DNA from: an uncultured Treponema sp.
GTDB taxonomy: Bacteria > Spirochaetota > Spirochaetia > Treponematales > Treponemataceae
DNA: 64,000 nucleotides
NCBI GenBank assembly: GCA_910584475.1
Contig: CAJUBD010000012.1
Coordinates: 1-64,000, forward strand
Direction: 5' to 3'
Shown here: one piece after another, positions 1-8,428 of the stretch
How positions within the stretch are numbered: position 1 is the stretch's first letter
Layout of the letters: each line of letters starts with the position of its first letter
The notes under the pieces: generated by a model
Databases searched by the model: none
What the model was told of the DNA's origin: nothing
The model's input: the letters and a program-made list of their open reading frames with translations, nothing else
Translations under genes and position numbers: made by a program

Positions 1-2946
1 GCCTTGCTGACGGCGATTGCGGTATGCGCAATCTCGCTCGCGGGATGCGAGGTCGCCTCGGAGCCTGACCCAATCGCGGTGGAAAACGTCACGCTCGATA
101 TGGGGAGCGTCACGCTCGAAATTGCCGGCAGACGGCAATTGACGGCGACGGTAACGCCGGATAATGCCGACGACAAGACTGTAACATGGTCGTCCTCCAA
201 TGGTGATGTCGCGACGGTGAGCGGTGGCTTCGTCGTTGCGCAAGGAGCAGGCACTGCGACCATCACCGCGCAGGCCGGCGGCAAGTCCGCGACTTGCACG
301 GTCACTGTGCGACCGCAACCTGTACCGGTGGATTACATCAATCTTGACAAGCAATACTTAACACTTGGACTTGGTGAAAAAGGAAAAATAGTGGCGACGA
401 TATCCCCTGATAACGCCGACAACAAGACCGTAACATGGACATCTTCCGATACTGGAGTCGCGACGGTGGATAATAACGGCATAGTTACGGCGGTGGCGCA
501 AGGCACGGCAATCATAACCGCGCATGTGGGCGGAGTTACAGGGCTTTGCACGGTCTATGTGAATGAGGAAGACGTGGGGCAGCCGGACTACCCGGGTGCA
601 GTGGAAAGCGTCACGCTAAATACGTATACGCTCACGATTGAGCCTGGTGGGACAAGGACGCTGATAGCGACAGTATACCCTGATGACGCGAGCGACAAGA
701 CTGTAACATGGTCGTCTTCCGATGAGACAGTCGCCACTGTGGACAACGACGGCACTGTGACAGCACATGGAGAAGGCACTGCGACAATTACCGCATATGC
801 AGGGGGTAAAAAGGCGGAGTGTGAAGTAATCGTAGAGCGGATAAGTGTTCCAGTGGAGGGCATCACGCTCGACCATGAAACGCTTACGATTAATCGCAGG
901 GAGGAAGGGAAACTGACGGCGATGGTAACGCCGAGCAACGCTGACTGCACTACGGTGATATGGACTTCTTCCAATGATGAGATCGCGTTTGTGGACTACT
1001 GGGACGGCATAGTTGTGGCGCGCAATGTGGGCACGGTGACAATCACCGCCACCACACAGGAAGGTGGATTTACTGCGACATGTGAGGTCACCGTAAATCC
1101 TAGACCAATCGAGAACATCACGTTCGACAAGACAACTCTTGCTCTTGCTCCAGGCGAGACAGGGGAGCTGCAGTATACGATAATGCCAGATGATCTTGAC
1201 TACAATGACGACAGGACTGTAATATGGTCATCCTCCGACGAAACAATTGCGACAGTGAGTAGTTTGAGTAGTTATGATAAGAGTAAGATTACGGCACTCA
1301 AGTTGGGAAAAGCGACAATCACCGCCACCGCACAGGCGGGCGGCAAGACGGATACGTGCGAAGTCATTGTGCACAACCATTCCTTTACAGATGGAAAATG
1401 CACTGTATGCGGAAAAAATCCCTCTATGAAAGACGGCTATATAGACAAAAACGGCGTACTTTTTAAATATACCGGGATGTGGAGATCGGTGAACATACCC
1501 GAAGGCGTGACGGGCATCAGTGGCTATAGGGACTATCATTATTCTGGTGAACCATATAGAGGTGCGTTCGAGGAATATGATAGCTACAGTCACTACCTTA
1601 CGACTGTAAATATCCCCGACAGTGTGACGAGCATTGGGGAAAGGGCGTTCTATGGGTGTTATGAACTCACGAGCATGACGATAGGTAGTGGCTTGACGAG
1701 CATCGGTGACAACGCGTTCTCTGGGTGTAGCCTAGCGAAAATAAAATTCAACGGTACGAAAGAGCAGTGGAATGCAATCAAAGGAAGCGACAGCATAATT
1801 GTTACCAGCATCATTTGTAACGATGGGTACATAGGCATTGAAAATATTCCCGAATACCTCAAGATGAGAGGTAGTAAAGTGACGGGGTACTATGCCGACA
1901 AAGTTCCATCAAGCGTCGTCATTCCCGACGGTGTGACGAGCATCGAGGATGGCGCGTTCAAGGACTGTACTAACCTTGTAAATGTAACGATACCCGCGAG
2001 CGTGACAAACATAAGGAAGGAAACGTTCAGTGGCTGCTCGAACCTTGCGAGTGTAACGATACCCGCGAGCGTGACAAGCATAGGGAGCTCTGCGTTCTAT
2101 GGTTGCACAAGCCTCAAGAGCGTGGCGATACCCAGCAGTGTGACAAGCATAGGGAGCTCTGCGTTCTATGGTTGCACAAGCCTCAAGAGCGTGGCGATAC
2201 CCAGCAGTGTGACAAGCATCGGGAGCGATGCGTTCAAGAACTGCACGAGCCTCACGGACATAAACATACCCGAAGGCGTGACAGTCATCGGGGAATTTGC
2301 GTTCTGTGGTTGCAAAAACCTCAGTAGCGTGGTGATACCCAACGGCGTGACGTGCATCGACAACGGTGTGTTTAAGTATTGCGAGAGCCTCACGGACATA
2401 AACATACCAGAAGGCGTGACAGTCATCGGGGAATTTGCGTTCTATGGTTGCAATAGCCTCACGAAGATAAAAATACCCGACGGTGTGACGAAAATCGAGT
2501 ATGCTGTGTTTGCTGACTGCTTGTTCCTCATAGACGTTACGATACCTGACAGTGTGACAAGAATCGAACAGTCGGCATTCGGTGGTTGCATACGCCTCAG
2601 TAGCGTGACGATACCCGACAACGTGACGTACATCGGCCACTATGCGTTCAGAGAGTGCACGAGACTTGAGAGCGTGAGTATCCCTGGCAAAGTGGCGAGC
2701 ATAGGTGAGGAATCATTTAAAGGCTGCACGAGTCTCATGAGTATAACAATACCTGTCAGTGTGACGAGCATTGGAAACTTAGCGTTCAGTAAATGCGATA
2801 AACTCACGACCGTGAGATACGGCGGCACGGAGGCACAGTGTAATGATATAAACAGATATAGCCTAATTTATACTGGCTTGTCAAACAAGACAATCCAAGG
2901 AAAAGATAGCAATGGCAACGATACAACATGGATAACTAAATATTAA
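1..2946 (+). CDS. Surface lipoprotein with Ig-like (Big_2) and BspA leucine-rich repeats, 5' end cut
   Basis: The reading frame is open from the first base, so the true start lies outside the window. The visible N-terminus is hydrophobic and ends in a lipobox (LAGC), which predicts a lipid-anchored surface protein. About five bacterial Ig-like group 2 domains follow (near residues 25-105, 108-188, 198-278, 283-368, 371-456), each with the VTLD..TLT start and a TVTWSSS core. A short Cys linker (CTVCG) leads into about 500 residues of BspA/LRR_5 repeats of the form IPxxVTSIGxxAFxGCxxL. Proteins of this build in oral and gut treponemes bind host or bacterial surfaces; that role is inferred here. 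A perfect 69-bp tandem duplication lies inside the LRR region. Confidence 0.9.
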   Translation, partial: ALLTAIAVCAISLAGCEVASEPDPIAVENVTLDMGSVTLEIAGRRQLTATVTPDNADDKTVTWSSSNGDVATVSGGFVVAQGAGTATITAQAGGKSATCTVTVRPQPVPVDYINLDKQYLTLGLGEKGKIVATISPDNADNKTVTWTSSDTGVATVDNNGIVTAVAQGTAIITAHVGGVTGLCTVYVNEEDVGQPDYPGAVESVTLNTYTLTIEPGGTRTLIATVYPDDASDKTVTWSSSDETVATVDNDGTVTAHGEGTATITAYAGGKKAECEVIVERISVPVEGITLDHETLTINRREEGKLTAMVTPSNADCTTVIWTSSNDEIAFVDYWDGIVVARNVGTVTITATTQEGGFTATCEVTVNPRPIENITFDKTTLALAPGETGELQYTIMPDDLDYNDDRTVIWSSSDETIATVSSLSSYDKSKITALKLGKATITATAQAGGKTDTCEVIVHNHSFTDGKCTVCGKNPSMKDGYIDKNGVLFKYTGMWRSVNIPEGVTGISGYRDYHYSGEPYRGAFEEYDSYSHYLTTVNIPDSVTSIGERAFYGCYELTSMTIGSGLTSIGDNAFSGCSLAKIKFNGTKEQWNAIKGSDSIIVTSIICNDGYIGIENIPEYLKMRGSKVTGYYADKVPSSVVIPDGVTSIEDGAFKDCTNLVNVTIPASVTNIRKETFSGCSNLASVTIPASVTSIGSSAFYGCTSLKSVAIPSSVTSIGSSAFYGCTSLKSVAIPSSVTSIGSDAFKNCTSLTDINIPEGVTVIGEFAFCGCKNLSSVVIPNGVTCIDNGVFKYCESLTDINIPEGVTVIGEFAFYGCNSLTKIKIPDGVTKIEYAVFADCLFLIDVTIPDSVTRIEQSAFGGCIRLSSVTIPDNVTYIGHYAFRECTRLESVSIPGKVASIGEESFKGCTSLMSITIPVSVTSIGNLAFSKCDKLTTVRYGGTEAQCNDINRYSLIYTGLSNKTIQGKDSNGNDTTWITKY
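2071..2208 (+). repeat. Perfect 69-bp tandem duplication inside the LRR region
   Basis: Two consecutive 69-bp units (2071-2139 and 2140-2208) are identical and encode the same 23-residue leucine-rich repeat. The neighbouring repeats have diverged, so this copy is recent. The unit is a multiple of three, so gain or loss of a unit changes protein length without breaking the frame. Confidence 0.85.
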
Positions 2947-3019
2947 GCAATAATCAGGCGGCACGTTGTGCTGCCTGTGCTTCGCTCTGCCGGCAAGTTT
3001 TCGTTGAAAACTCGTTGGC

Positions 3020-3296
3020 AAGGAGCATACTTTCCGCGCAAATCCAAAAGCGGCGCGGGAAGAATACAAACTGTGAAGACGGCGGTCTTCACAGTTTTCA
3101 ACCAAACAAGCATCGGCGGATGTAAAGCGCAAAGGAGTACTGAAAACTGCCGCTCAAATGGCGCGTCAGTTTTCAGCTGACAGTTTCTTACGAAACTGCC
3201 TTATTCACGTGTCCGCGGCGCAACAAGTTGCTTACCGCGGACGAATGCGACATCCCCGAAAGTTGCAACTTTCTAGGATGTCGCATTACAAGGAGT
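3020..3296 (+). repeat. Two adjoining modular hairpin elements before the P-loop gene
   Basis: The 356-bp gap after the lipoprotein gene is filled with inverted repeats. The first element starts at AAGGAG (3020), with a 13-bp stem at 3068-3080/3085-3097. The second runs from AAAGGAG (3131) through a CTGAAAACTG stem (3140-3149/3167-3176), a CAGTTTC/GAAACTG stem (3181-3198), a GTCCGCGG stem enclosing GCAAC/GTTGC (3211-3242), and a nested stem AATGCGACATCC/GGATGTCGCATT (3244-3287) enclosing AAAGTT/AACTTT. It ends in AAGGAG (3290), which serves as ribosome-binding site of the gene at 3303. The 10-bp word AAGGAGTACT occurs at both ends (3132 and 3290). See the family description under findings. 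Confidence 0.75.
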
Positions 3297-3302
3297 ACTA
3301 TT

Positions 3303-3872
3303 ATGACATTTATTCTTATCAGCGGAAAACCAGACGTAGGAAAGACGCGTGTCTGCAACAGGTTGCATGGCGCGATTGGACAGAACGGAACTTTTAAGTT
3401 GCGTTACAAGAAGTCAAGCGATGTAGCATGCAGGGAGGACCACATCAGGCATTATGAGAAAGATGGGAAGCACATCGTTGTTAGTTCCGCGTCGGACGGC
3501 GACAAATGCATGCTTGAGTTCGCCAAGTACCTCGACGAGCTCGCGAAAGACGGTGTGCACCCCGACATCATCGTCACCACGATTCGGGAAGAAGACGATA
3601 TAGATAAAAAAGAATATCCCATGAGTCACATGCTCGCGCTACTTGATGCAATCGCAAACGAAGAGTCGAATCTTGAGGACTACTACAAACAGAACATAAT
3701 GAACATCACGACCTTTTCGCCCACATTCATCAAATCCCATGCGTTTGTCCTGCATTTGGAAAAACAGGATAAGTCTGGCGTAGACAACGAGGAGAAAGTA
3801 CTGATACCGTACTGTGACGACAGCGCGGACAAGATAAAGTATGCGATCGACTTCATCCTCGCGCGTCCGTAG
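3303..3872 (+). CDS. P-loop NTPase of unknown function
   Basis: 189 residues. I do not recognise the family. A Walker A-like motif GKPDVGKT sits at the extreme N-terminus after a hydrophobic beta strand (TFILIS), as in small nucleotide kinases and partition-type ATPases. The rest shows an alternating alpha/beta pattern with IIVTTIRE and FVLHLEK strands. The ATG at 3303 was chosen because AAGGAG lies 7 bases upstream; earlier in-frame starts would begin inside the hairpin element. The gene stands alone between the surface lipoprotein and the nucleotide-sugar dehydrogenase. A nucleotide-binding role is well supported; the substrate is not. Confidence 0.75.
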   Translation: MTFILISGKPDVGKTRVCNRLHGAIGQNGTFKLRYKKSSDVACREDHIRHYEKDGKHIVVSSASDGDKCMLEFAKYLDELAKDGVHPDIIVTTIREEDDIDKKEYPMSHMLALLDAIANEESNLEDYYKQNIMNITTFSPTFIKSHAFVLHLEKQDKSGVDNEEKVLIPYCDDSADKIKYAIDFILARP

Positions 3873-3930
3873 CATCGCGGCGCAATTCCTCGCTCACCGA
3901 GTTTCGCTTTGCGGAACTCGCGGTCGCCCC

Positions 3931-3959
3931 TTGATTTTTCCTGCGAACCGTGCTAGAAT
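3931..3959 (+). promoter_or_regulatory. Sigma70-type promoter for the dehydrogenase, probably leaderless
   Basis: TTGATT (3931-3936) and TAGAAT (3954-3959) are 17 bases apart. The start codon ATG at 3966 lies seven bases after the -10 box, so transcription would begin at or next to the start codon. There is no Shine-Dalgarno sequence. Confidence 0.55.
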
Positions 3960-3965
3960 GTTCTT

Positions 3966-5153
3966 ATGAAAATCGCAGTCGCAGGAACGGGCTATGTCGG
4001 GCTTTCTCTCGCCGTGCTTTTGGCGCAGCGCAACGAAGTTTTCGCGCTCGATGTCGTTCAGCAGAAAGTTGACCTCATAAACGGAAAAAAGTCTCCGATC
4101 GAAGACAAGGAAATCAGCGAATATCTCTCGTCTCATGACTTGAATTTGCGAGCGACGACGGACGCCGCCGAAGCGTATTCGCACGCGGATTTCGTGATAA
4201 TTTCCACTCCGACAAATTACGATCCGCAGAAAAATTATTTCGACACTTCTTCAATCGAAGCGGTGCTGGACTTGGTGAAAAAACATTGCGACGAAAAGAC
4301 GACGGTCGTCATAAAGTCCACCGTTCCAGTCGGCTACACGCAATCTTTGCGCGAAAGGTCGGGATTCAAGAAAATCTTGTTTTCGCCTGAATTCCTTCGC
4401 GAAGGTCGCGCGCTCTACGACAATCTTTATCCGAGCCGAATCATCGTGGGCTTTCCAGCGGACGACGATGGGCTTTTGGAGCAGGCAAAAATTTTCGCCA
4501 CGCTTTTGAAAGATGGCGCGATAAAAAAGGATGTCGCAATCTTGCATCCGCATCTTACCGAGGCAGAGGCGATAAAACTTTTCGCCAACACATATCTTGC
4601 GCTGCGCGTGGCGTACTTCAACGAACTTGACACTTACGCGCTTACGCGCAATCTTGACACGAGACAAATCATCGCGGGCGTTTCGCTTGACCCGAGAATC
4701 GGCGACTTCTACAACAATCCTTCGTTCGGATATGGCGGCTATTGTCTTCCGAAAGACACGAAGCAACTCCGCGCGAACTATTCCGACGTGCCCGAAAATC
4801 TCATCAGCGCGATTGTAGAATCCAACCGCACGCGAAAGGATTTCATCGCCGACAAAATCATCGGAAAAGATCCCAAAGTTGTCGGCGTGTTCCGCCTTAC
4901 GATGAAGTCAAATTCCGACAATTTCCGCGCGTCGTCGATTCAGGGCGTGATGAAGCGAATAAAGGCGAAAGGAATAGAAGTCGTAGTGTATGAGCCGACT
5001 TTGCGCGACGCAGAGTTCTTCAATTCTCGCGTCATCCGCGATTTGCGCGAATTCAAGGAAATGTGCGACATAATAATTTCAAATCGGTTTTCCGAGGAAT
5101 TGTCTGACGTGAAAGAAAAAGTTTTCACGCGCGACATTTATTCGAGAGACTGA
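3966..5153 (+). CDS. ugd: UDP-glucose/GDP-mannose 6-dehydrogenase family
   Basis: 395 residues, full length. It oxidises a nucleotide-sugar C6 hydroxyl to the acid in two NAD-dependent steps, probably UDP-glucose to UDP-glucuronate. The N-terminal Rossmann motif GTGYVGLS is present, then the family segments KSTVPVGYT and FSPEFLREGRALYDN, the helix AEAIKLFANTYLALRVAYFNEL, and the catalytic cysteine in GYGGYCLPKDT. The gene begins a run of nucleotide-sugar genes (hddA and gmhA follow), which fits surface polysaccharide supply. The exact substrate (UDP-glucose, UDP-GlcNAc or GDP-mannose type) cannot be fixed from sequence alone, but the short length favours the UDP-glucose group. Confidence 0.88.
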   Translation: MKIAVAGTGYVGLSLAVLLAQRNEVFALDVVQQKVDLINGKKSPIEDKEISEYLSSHDLNLRATTDAAEAYSHADFVIISTPTNYDPQKNYFDTSSIEAVLDLVKKHCDEKTTVVIKSTVPVGYTQSLRERSGFKKILFSPEFLREGRALYDNLYPSRIIVGFPADDDGLLEQAKIFATLLKDGAIKKDVAILHPHLTEAEAIKLFANTYLALRVAYFNELDTYALTRNLDTRQIIAGVSLDPRIGDFYNNPSFGYGGYCLPKDTKQLRANYSDVPENLISAIVESNRTRKDFIADKIIGKDPKVVGVFRLTMKSNSDNFRASSIQGVMKRIKAKGIEVVVYEPTLRDAEFFNSRVIRDLREFKEMCDIIISNRFSEELSDVKEKVFTRDIYSRD

Positions 5154-5304
5154 AGTTGATTGAGAATTAGCGTTTGCGAAGAATTGGTGGTTGAGCCTGT
5201 CGAAACCACGCGTTGCAAGGTAGTAAGTAATATTCGCGGGTTTTCGAGGCAATTATTGTGCAATAATTCGCCAAATCACCGCGAGTTTTGCAGAATTTTT
5301 TTAT

Positions 5305-5456
5305 TTTTACGGACATTAAAAGTTTACGCTAAAATTGCGCGTAAACTTTTAAACCGAGTTTGCGTTGCAAACTCGCTTATTGTATTGTCTGCTCGCGCAG
5401 GCGAAATTAAACTTTTTAAAAAATGAAGTTTTTAAAAAGTTTAATTTTTAAGGGAG
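5305..5456 (+). repeat. Modular hairpin element before the heptose kinase
   Basis: The 308-bp gap between the dehydrogenase and the kinase holds a REP-like palindrome near 5183-5206 (TGGTT/AACCA arms), a palindrome near 5250-5275 and one full modular element. Its parts are a 14-bp perfect stem with a 9-nt loop (5316-5352), the CGAGTTTGC/GCAAACTCG stem (5355-5375), a short GC stem near 5388-5402, and a 16-bp perfect stem (5407-5422/5429-5444). AAGGGAG follows at 5450, the ribosome-binding site of the next gene. Confidence 0.75.
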
Positions 5457-5461
5457 AAAAT

Positions 5462-6445
5462 ATGATTATAACAAGAACGCCGTTTAGAATGAGTTTTTTC
5501 GGAGGCGGCACGGACTTTTCGGGATTTTACGACGAGCACGGCGGCGCGGTTTTGAGCACGACGTTCGACAAATATTGCTATGTCACGGTGCGCCATTTGC
5601 CGAGATTTTTCGAGTACAAAAATCATTTCACTTATTCAAAAGAAGAAAAAGTGAATTCGCTCGAGGAAATCCAGCATCCGGCGATTCGCAACGCGATGAA
5701 ATTTCTTGGCATGGAAGAAATCCGTTTGACTTACGAAAGCGACTTGCCCGCGCGGAGCGGACTTGGCACTTCTTCAAGTTTCGCAGTGGGAATGCTCGAG
5801 GCTTTCTACGCGCTCAAAGGAAAGTACGCTGACAAGAGACGGCTCGCCGATGACGCGATTTATTTGGAACGCGTGCTTTGCGCCGAGGCGGGCGGAATCC
5901 AAGACCAAATCGCGGCGAGTTTCGGCGGCTTCAACCGAATCAATTTTTCGCGCGAAGGATATTCTGTGAATCCTGTGATAATTTCGCCTGAGCGGAAGTC
6001 CGCGCTCAACGACAGGCTCATGCTTTTTTTCACGGGGTTTTCGCGCTTTTCTTCTGACATTCAAAAGACGACCGAAAAGTCGATGAAGGACAAGACCGCG
6101 CAACTTTTGGAAATGCTTCGCCTTGTGGACGATGCGGAAAAAATCCTCACCGACGAAAATTCTTCTCTCGATGAATTCGGAAAATTGCTCGACTACACTT
6201 GGCGTCTCAAGCGCGGAATTTCTGGAGGCATTTCCACGGACTCAATCGACGCGCAGTACGATGCCGCGATGAAAGCGGGCGCGCTCGGCGGAAAACTGCT
6301 CGGCGCGGGAGGGGGAGGCTTTTTGCTTTTTTACGTTCCTCCCGAAAAACAGGCGGCGGTGCGAGAGGCTCTCTCGGGTCAGCTCTATGTTCCGTTCAAA
6401 TTTGAAAGCGAGGGCACGAAAGTGATTTTTTATGAAATTGATTGA
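5462..6445 (+). CDS. hddA: GHMP kinase, D-glycero-alpha-D-manno-heptose 7-phosphate kinase
   Basis: 327 residues. It phosphorylates C1 of heptose 7-phosphate to give the 1,7-bisphosphate on the GDP-heptose route. The N-terminal TPFRMSFFGGGTD and the ATP-binding loop PARSGLGTSSSFAVG are typical of the HddA branch of GHMP kinases, as is the C-terminal motif LLGAGGGGFLLFYV. The ATG at 5462 follows AGGGAG by five bases; a longer reading would start inside the hairpin element. gmhA follows 50 bp downstream, and the matching guanylyltransferase/phosphatase lies at 12982, beyond an island. A closely related GHMP kinase for another sugar is possible, but the neighbours make heptose the best call. Confidence 0.88.
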   Translation: MIITRTPFRMSFFGGGTDFSGFYDEHGGAVLSTTFDKYCYVTVRHLPRFFEYKNHFTYSKEEKVNSLEEIQHPAIRNAMKFLGMEEIRLTYESDLPARSGLGTSSSFAVGMLEAFYALKGKYADKRRLADDAIYLERVLCAEAGGIQDQIAASFGGFNRINFSREGYSVNPVIISPERKSALNDRLMLFFTGFSRFSSDIQKTTEKSMKDKTAQLLEMLRLVDDAEKILTDENSSLDEFGKLLDYTWRLKRGISGGISTDSIDAQYDAAMKAGALGGKLLGAGGGGFLLFYVPPEKQAAVREALSGQLYVPFKFESEGTKVIFYEID

Positions 6446-6495
6446 GAGTTTAGAAGTGAGAATCTGTGTCTAATTTTTTTTACTTGGAGGAAAAA

Positions 6496-7125
6496 ATGCA
6501 TATCAAGGAACTTGTTTCTCGCTATCCTGCTTTGGAAAAATGCGAGGCGGAAATCCGCGCGGCATTCGAGCTGCTCAAAAATTCATACGAGGCTAGTGGA
6601 AAACTTTTAGTCTGCGGAAACGGCGGCTCGTGCGCGGACAGCGATCACATTTGCGGAGAACTTTTGAAGTCGTTCGTAAAAAAGCGCGAAGTGGAAAAGT
6701 CGCTTTTTGAAAAAATTTCCGAAGTCGATTCCGAGGCGGGCGAATTTTTGGCGGCGCGGCTTCAAGGCTCGCTTCCCGCAATCTCGCTTTGCGCTCATTC
6801 CGCGCTGATGACGGCTTGCCTCAACGATGTGGACGGAAATGCGATGTTCGCGCAGCAAGTGATGGGCTTTGGAAACGCGGGCGACGTTTTCCTCGGCATT
6901 TCGACGAGCGGAAATTCCAAGGACGTGATTTACGCTGCTGCGTTGGCGAAGGCGAAAGGCTTGAAGACAATCGGACTTTTGGGAAAGAACGGCGGACGGC
7001 TTGCAAAAATCTGCGATGTCGCAATCATCGTGCCGGAAAACGAGACGTTCAAAATCCAGGAATTCCATCTTCCGATTTACCACGCGCTTTGCCTTCAGAT
7101 AGAGGAAAATTTTTGGAAGGAGTGA
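6496..7125 (+). CDS. gmhA: Phosphoheptose isomerase (SIS domain)
   Basis: 209 residues, normal length. It converts sedoheptulose 7-phosphate to D-glycero-D-manno-heptose 7-phosphate, the first step of nucleotide-heptose synthesis. The SIS fold is visible in CGNGGSCADSDHICGEL (substrate loop), GISTSGNSKDV (phosphate loop) and the C-terminal FKIQEFHLPIYHALC helix with the catalytic Glu and His. The ATG at 6496 has TGGAGG seven bases upstream; an earlier in-frame ATG at 6466 lacks a ribosome-binding site. It forms an operon with hddA. Confidence 0.9.
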   Translation: MHIKELVSRYPALEKCEAEIRAAFELLKNSYEASGKLLVCGNGGSCADSDHICGELLKSFVKKREVEKSLFEKISEVDSEAGEFLAARLQGSLPAISLCAHSALMTACLNDVDGNAMFAQQVMGFGNAGDVFLGISTSGNSKDVIYAAALAKAKGLKTIGLLGKNGGRLAKICDVAIIVPENETFKIQEFHLPIYHALCLQIEENFWKE

Positions 7126-7151
7126 AGATTCTAGTTTTTCCATTTTTTTTC

Positions 7152-7180
7152 TTGACAAGCGTTTCATTGTATGTTATATT
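7152..7180 (+). promoter_or_regulatory. Sigma70-type promoter at the left edge of the accessory island
   Basis: TTGACA (7152-7157) and TATATT (7175-7180) are 17 bases apart. A GACTATAGTC palindrome (7184-7193) lies at the expected start of transcription and could be an operator. The transcript would run through the modular hairpin element at 7198 into the genes at 7357 and 7611. Confidence 0.6.
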
Positions 7181-7197
7181 TAGGACTATAGTCTTTT

Positions 7198-7350
7198 AGG
7201 AGGTATGATAAAAGCACCGCACAAATGGCGCGGCACTTTTATCATGTCAAGTTTGCATATCGACTGCACATTCCGCTGACGCGCTCGTTGCGAATGTGCG
7301 TAAAAAGTCAATCACGAAACTGAAATTTCGCTCTTGGCTTTTTAAGGAGG
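7198..7350 (+). repeat. Modular hairpin element before the 7357 gene
   Basis: It starts with AGGAGG (7198) and ends with AAGGAGG (7344), the ribosome-binding site of the next gene. Between them are GATAAAAG/CTTTTATC (7207-7243) enclosing the family core CCGC..CAAATGGCGCGG, an 8-bp stem GCACATTC/GAATGTGC (7266-7299), and AAAAAGTCAA/TTGGCTTTTT (7302-7343) enclosing CGAAA/TTTCG. The last stem ends in a T run, so it could also act as a terminator or attenuator in the leader. Confidence 0.75.
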
Positions 7351-7356
7351 CGTGGC

Positions 7357-7605
7357 GTGTTTTCTCTTTCTAGTGTCACAAAAAATCAAATTCAAAAGGC
7401 CGTGGGGCTTTCGATGTCGCAGATTTTTGCTCTAGATTCCGCTTCCGAAAAAGTTTTTGTCGAAACAAAAAACGCCTCGCCGCTTGTTTTCTCAAAAAAT
7501 CGCGTTGGGGTGATTTCAGGACGCGGAAATTCGCTTTTGGCTCGAAGAAAAATCAAGACACTCTCTGACTTGGAAAGACAAAGCAAAAAATTGTTCGGAA
7601 TCTAG
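7357..7605 (+). CDS. Small protein of unknown function, first of a two-gene unit
   Basis: 82 residues from a GTG start preceded by AAGGAGG at good distance. I do not recognise it. It is basic and serine-rich, without membrane segment or signal peptide. The N-terminal half could form a small helical DNA-binding unit (KNQIQKAVGLSMSQIFAL). The next gene starts five bases after the stop, so the two are co-translated. A small basic protein followed at once by a larger one, at the edge of an island and behind its own promoter, resembles toxin-antitoxin layout, but no known family supports that. Confidence 0.6.
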   Translation: MFSLSSVTKNQIQKAVGLSMSQIFALDSASEKVFVETKNASPLVFSKNRVGVISGRGNSLLARRKIKTLSDLERQSKKLFGI

Positions 7606-7610
7606 TTGGA

Positions 7611-8189
7611 ATGATTGAAGCCGAGCGAAAAATCTACGAGCAATATCAAAACATAATCGCGCCGTTCATAATGGAACTTGAGGTGCGGGATTGCGAATAT
7701 CCCGTGGAAATTTTCAACGAAATTCGTGCGATTTTCACGCATCTTTCTCGCTACAAATTACAGCAAAAAGAGGACGAAGTTGTTTCCGCCGAGCGCCACA
7801 CAAAACGCGCAATTCTCGACTGTTTCAAATATCTTTGCGTTTCAATTGCCTCGAAAATAAAAACTTTTCGAATCAATTACCGCAAGGTCGACTTGAAACT
7901 TGCCGCGAATGGAACGTTTCTTCCCGAACTCGACCGATTGGAATCAGTAGCGGAGGAAGCCTACAAAAACGCCAAGCGCATGGAAATCAGGCAGAGTGTT
8001 TCTGAGGACGAGCTTTTTTTGCTTTTTGAAAAGGCGTACAACGCGTATTCCTCGCTCGATCAATTTTTGAACGATTCGCACGAGGCGATTTTATTCGCGT
8101 CTAGCCATTCGCGCCGTTCTAACGCGCTCAATGTAATTTCAATTTCCCCATCTTTCCGCTATTTAAATCTTTGTAATATAAGATTTTAA
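7611..8189 (+). CDS. Hypothetical protein, second of a two-gene unit
   Basis: 192 residues, mostly charged alpha-helix with no signal peptide or membrane segment. I do not recognise the family. Seen features are a helical N-terminal half with RAIFTHLSRYK and a central KYLCVSIASKIKTFRINYRK segment. The C-terminus after residue 165 (SSHSRRSNALNVISIS) looks unlike the rest, so the frame may run past the ancestral end. It starts five bases after the 7357 gene. Cytoplasmic; function unknown. Confidence 0.55.
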   Translation: MIEAERKIYEQYQNIIAPFIMELEVRDCEYPVEIFNEIRAIFTHLSRYKLQQKEDEVVSAERHTKRAILDCFKYLCVSIASKIKTFRINYRKVDLKLAANGTFLPELDRLESVAEEAYKNAKRMEIRQSVSEDELFLLFEKAYNAYSSLDQFLNDSHEAILFASSHSRRSNALNVISISPSFRYLNLCNIRF

Positions 8190-8428
8190 ATGACTGGTTT
8201 TTGCAAATGATAGCACTTTGATAGCACGAAGTGAATCTAAGATTTCGTTTTTTTAAATTTTTTGTGTTATAAGATAAATTTAAATTCCGCTTGCTTCGGC
8301 AATCCGCTTTTTGGCGATTTCAAAATAATTCCTGTCTATCTCGATGTCGATAAAATTCCTGTTCAACCTCTTACAGGCGACGCCTGTATCATACCGCCCT
8401 CATCACTCGCCGTCGTAAAGTTCGACAC
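8190..8428. other. Non-coding stretch with TGATAGCAC direct repeats
   Basis: The 9-bp word TGATAGCAC occurs twice, 11 bases apart (8208-8216 and 8219-8227). A related TGATAGCA lies just upstream of the truncated integrase (12473-12480), followed by GGTAGCA. These could be remains of integrase arm-type sites or attachment-site flanks of a former mobile element. Nothing else is recognisable here. Confidence 0.3.

Noticed and set aside
1909..2640. Long minus-strand frame inside the BspA-like gene
   Set aside because: Its repeats are the reverse reading of the leucine-rich repeats; no independent start signal.
2968..3180. 70-codon frame after the lipoprotein gene
   Set aside because: It runs through inverted repeats of the modular element, so the coding potential is a side effect of the palindromes.
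7205..7279. 24-codon leader peptide (MIKAPHKWRG..) inside the modular element
   Set aside because: A similar frame appears in the 50148 copy, but AGGAGG is only one or two bases before the start, too close for initiation, and in other copies the frame is broken while the hairpin core is kept.
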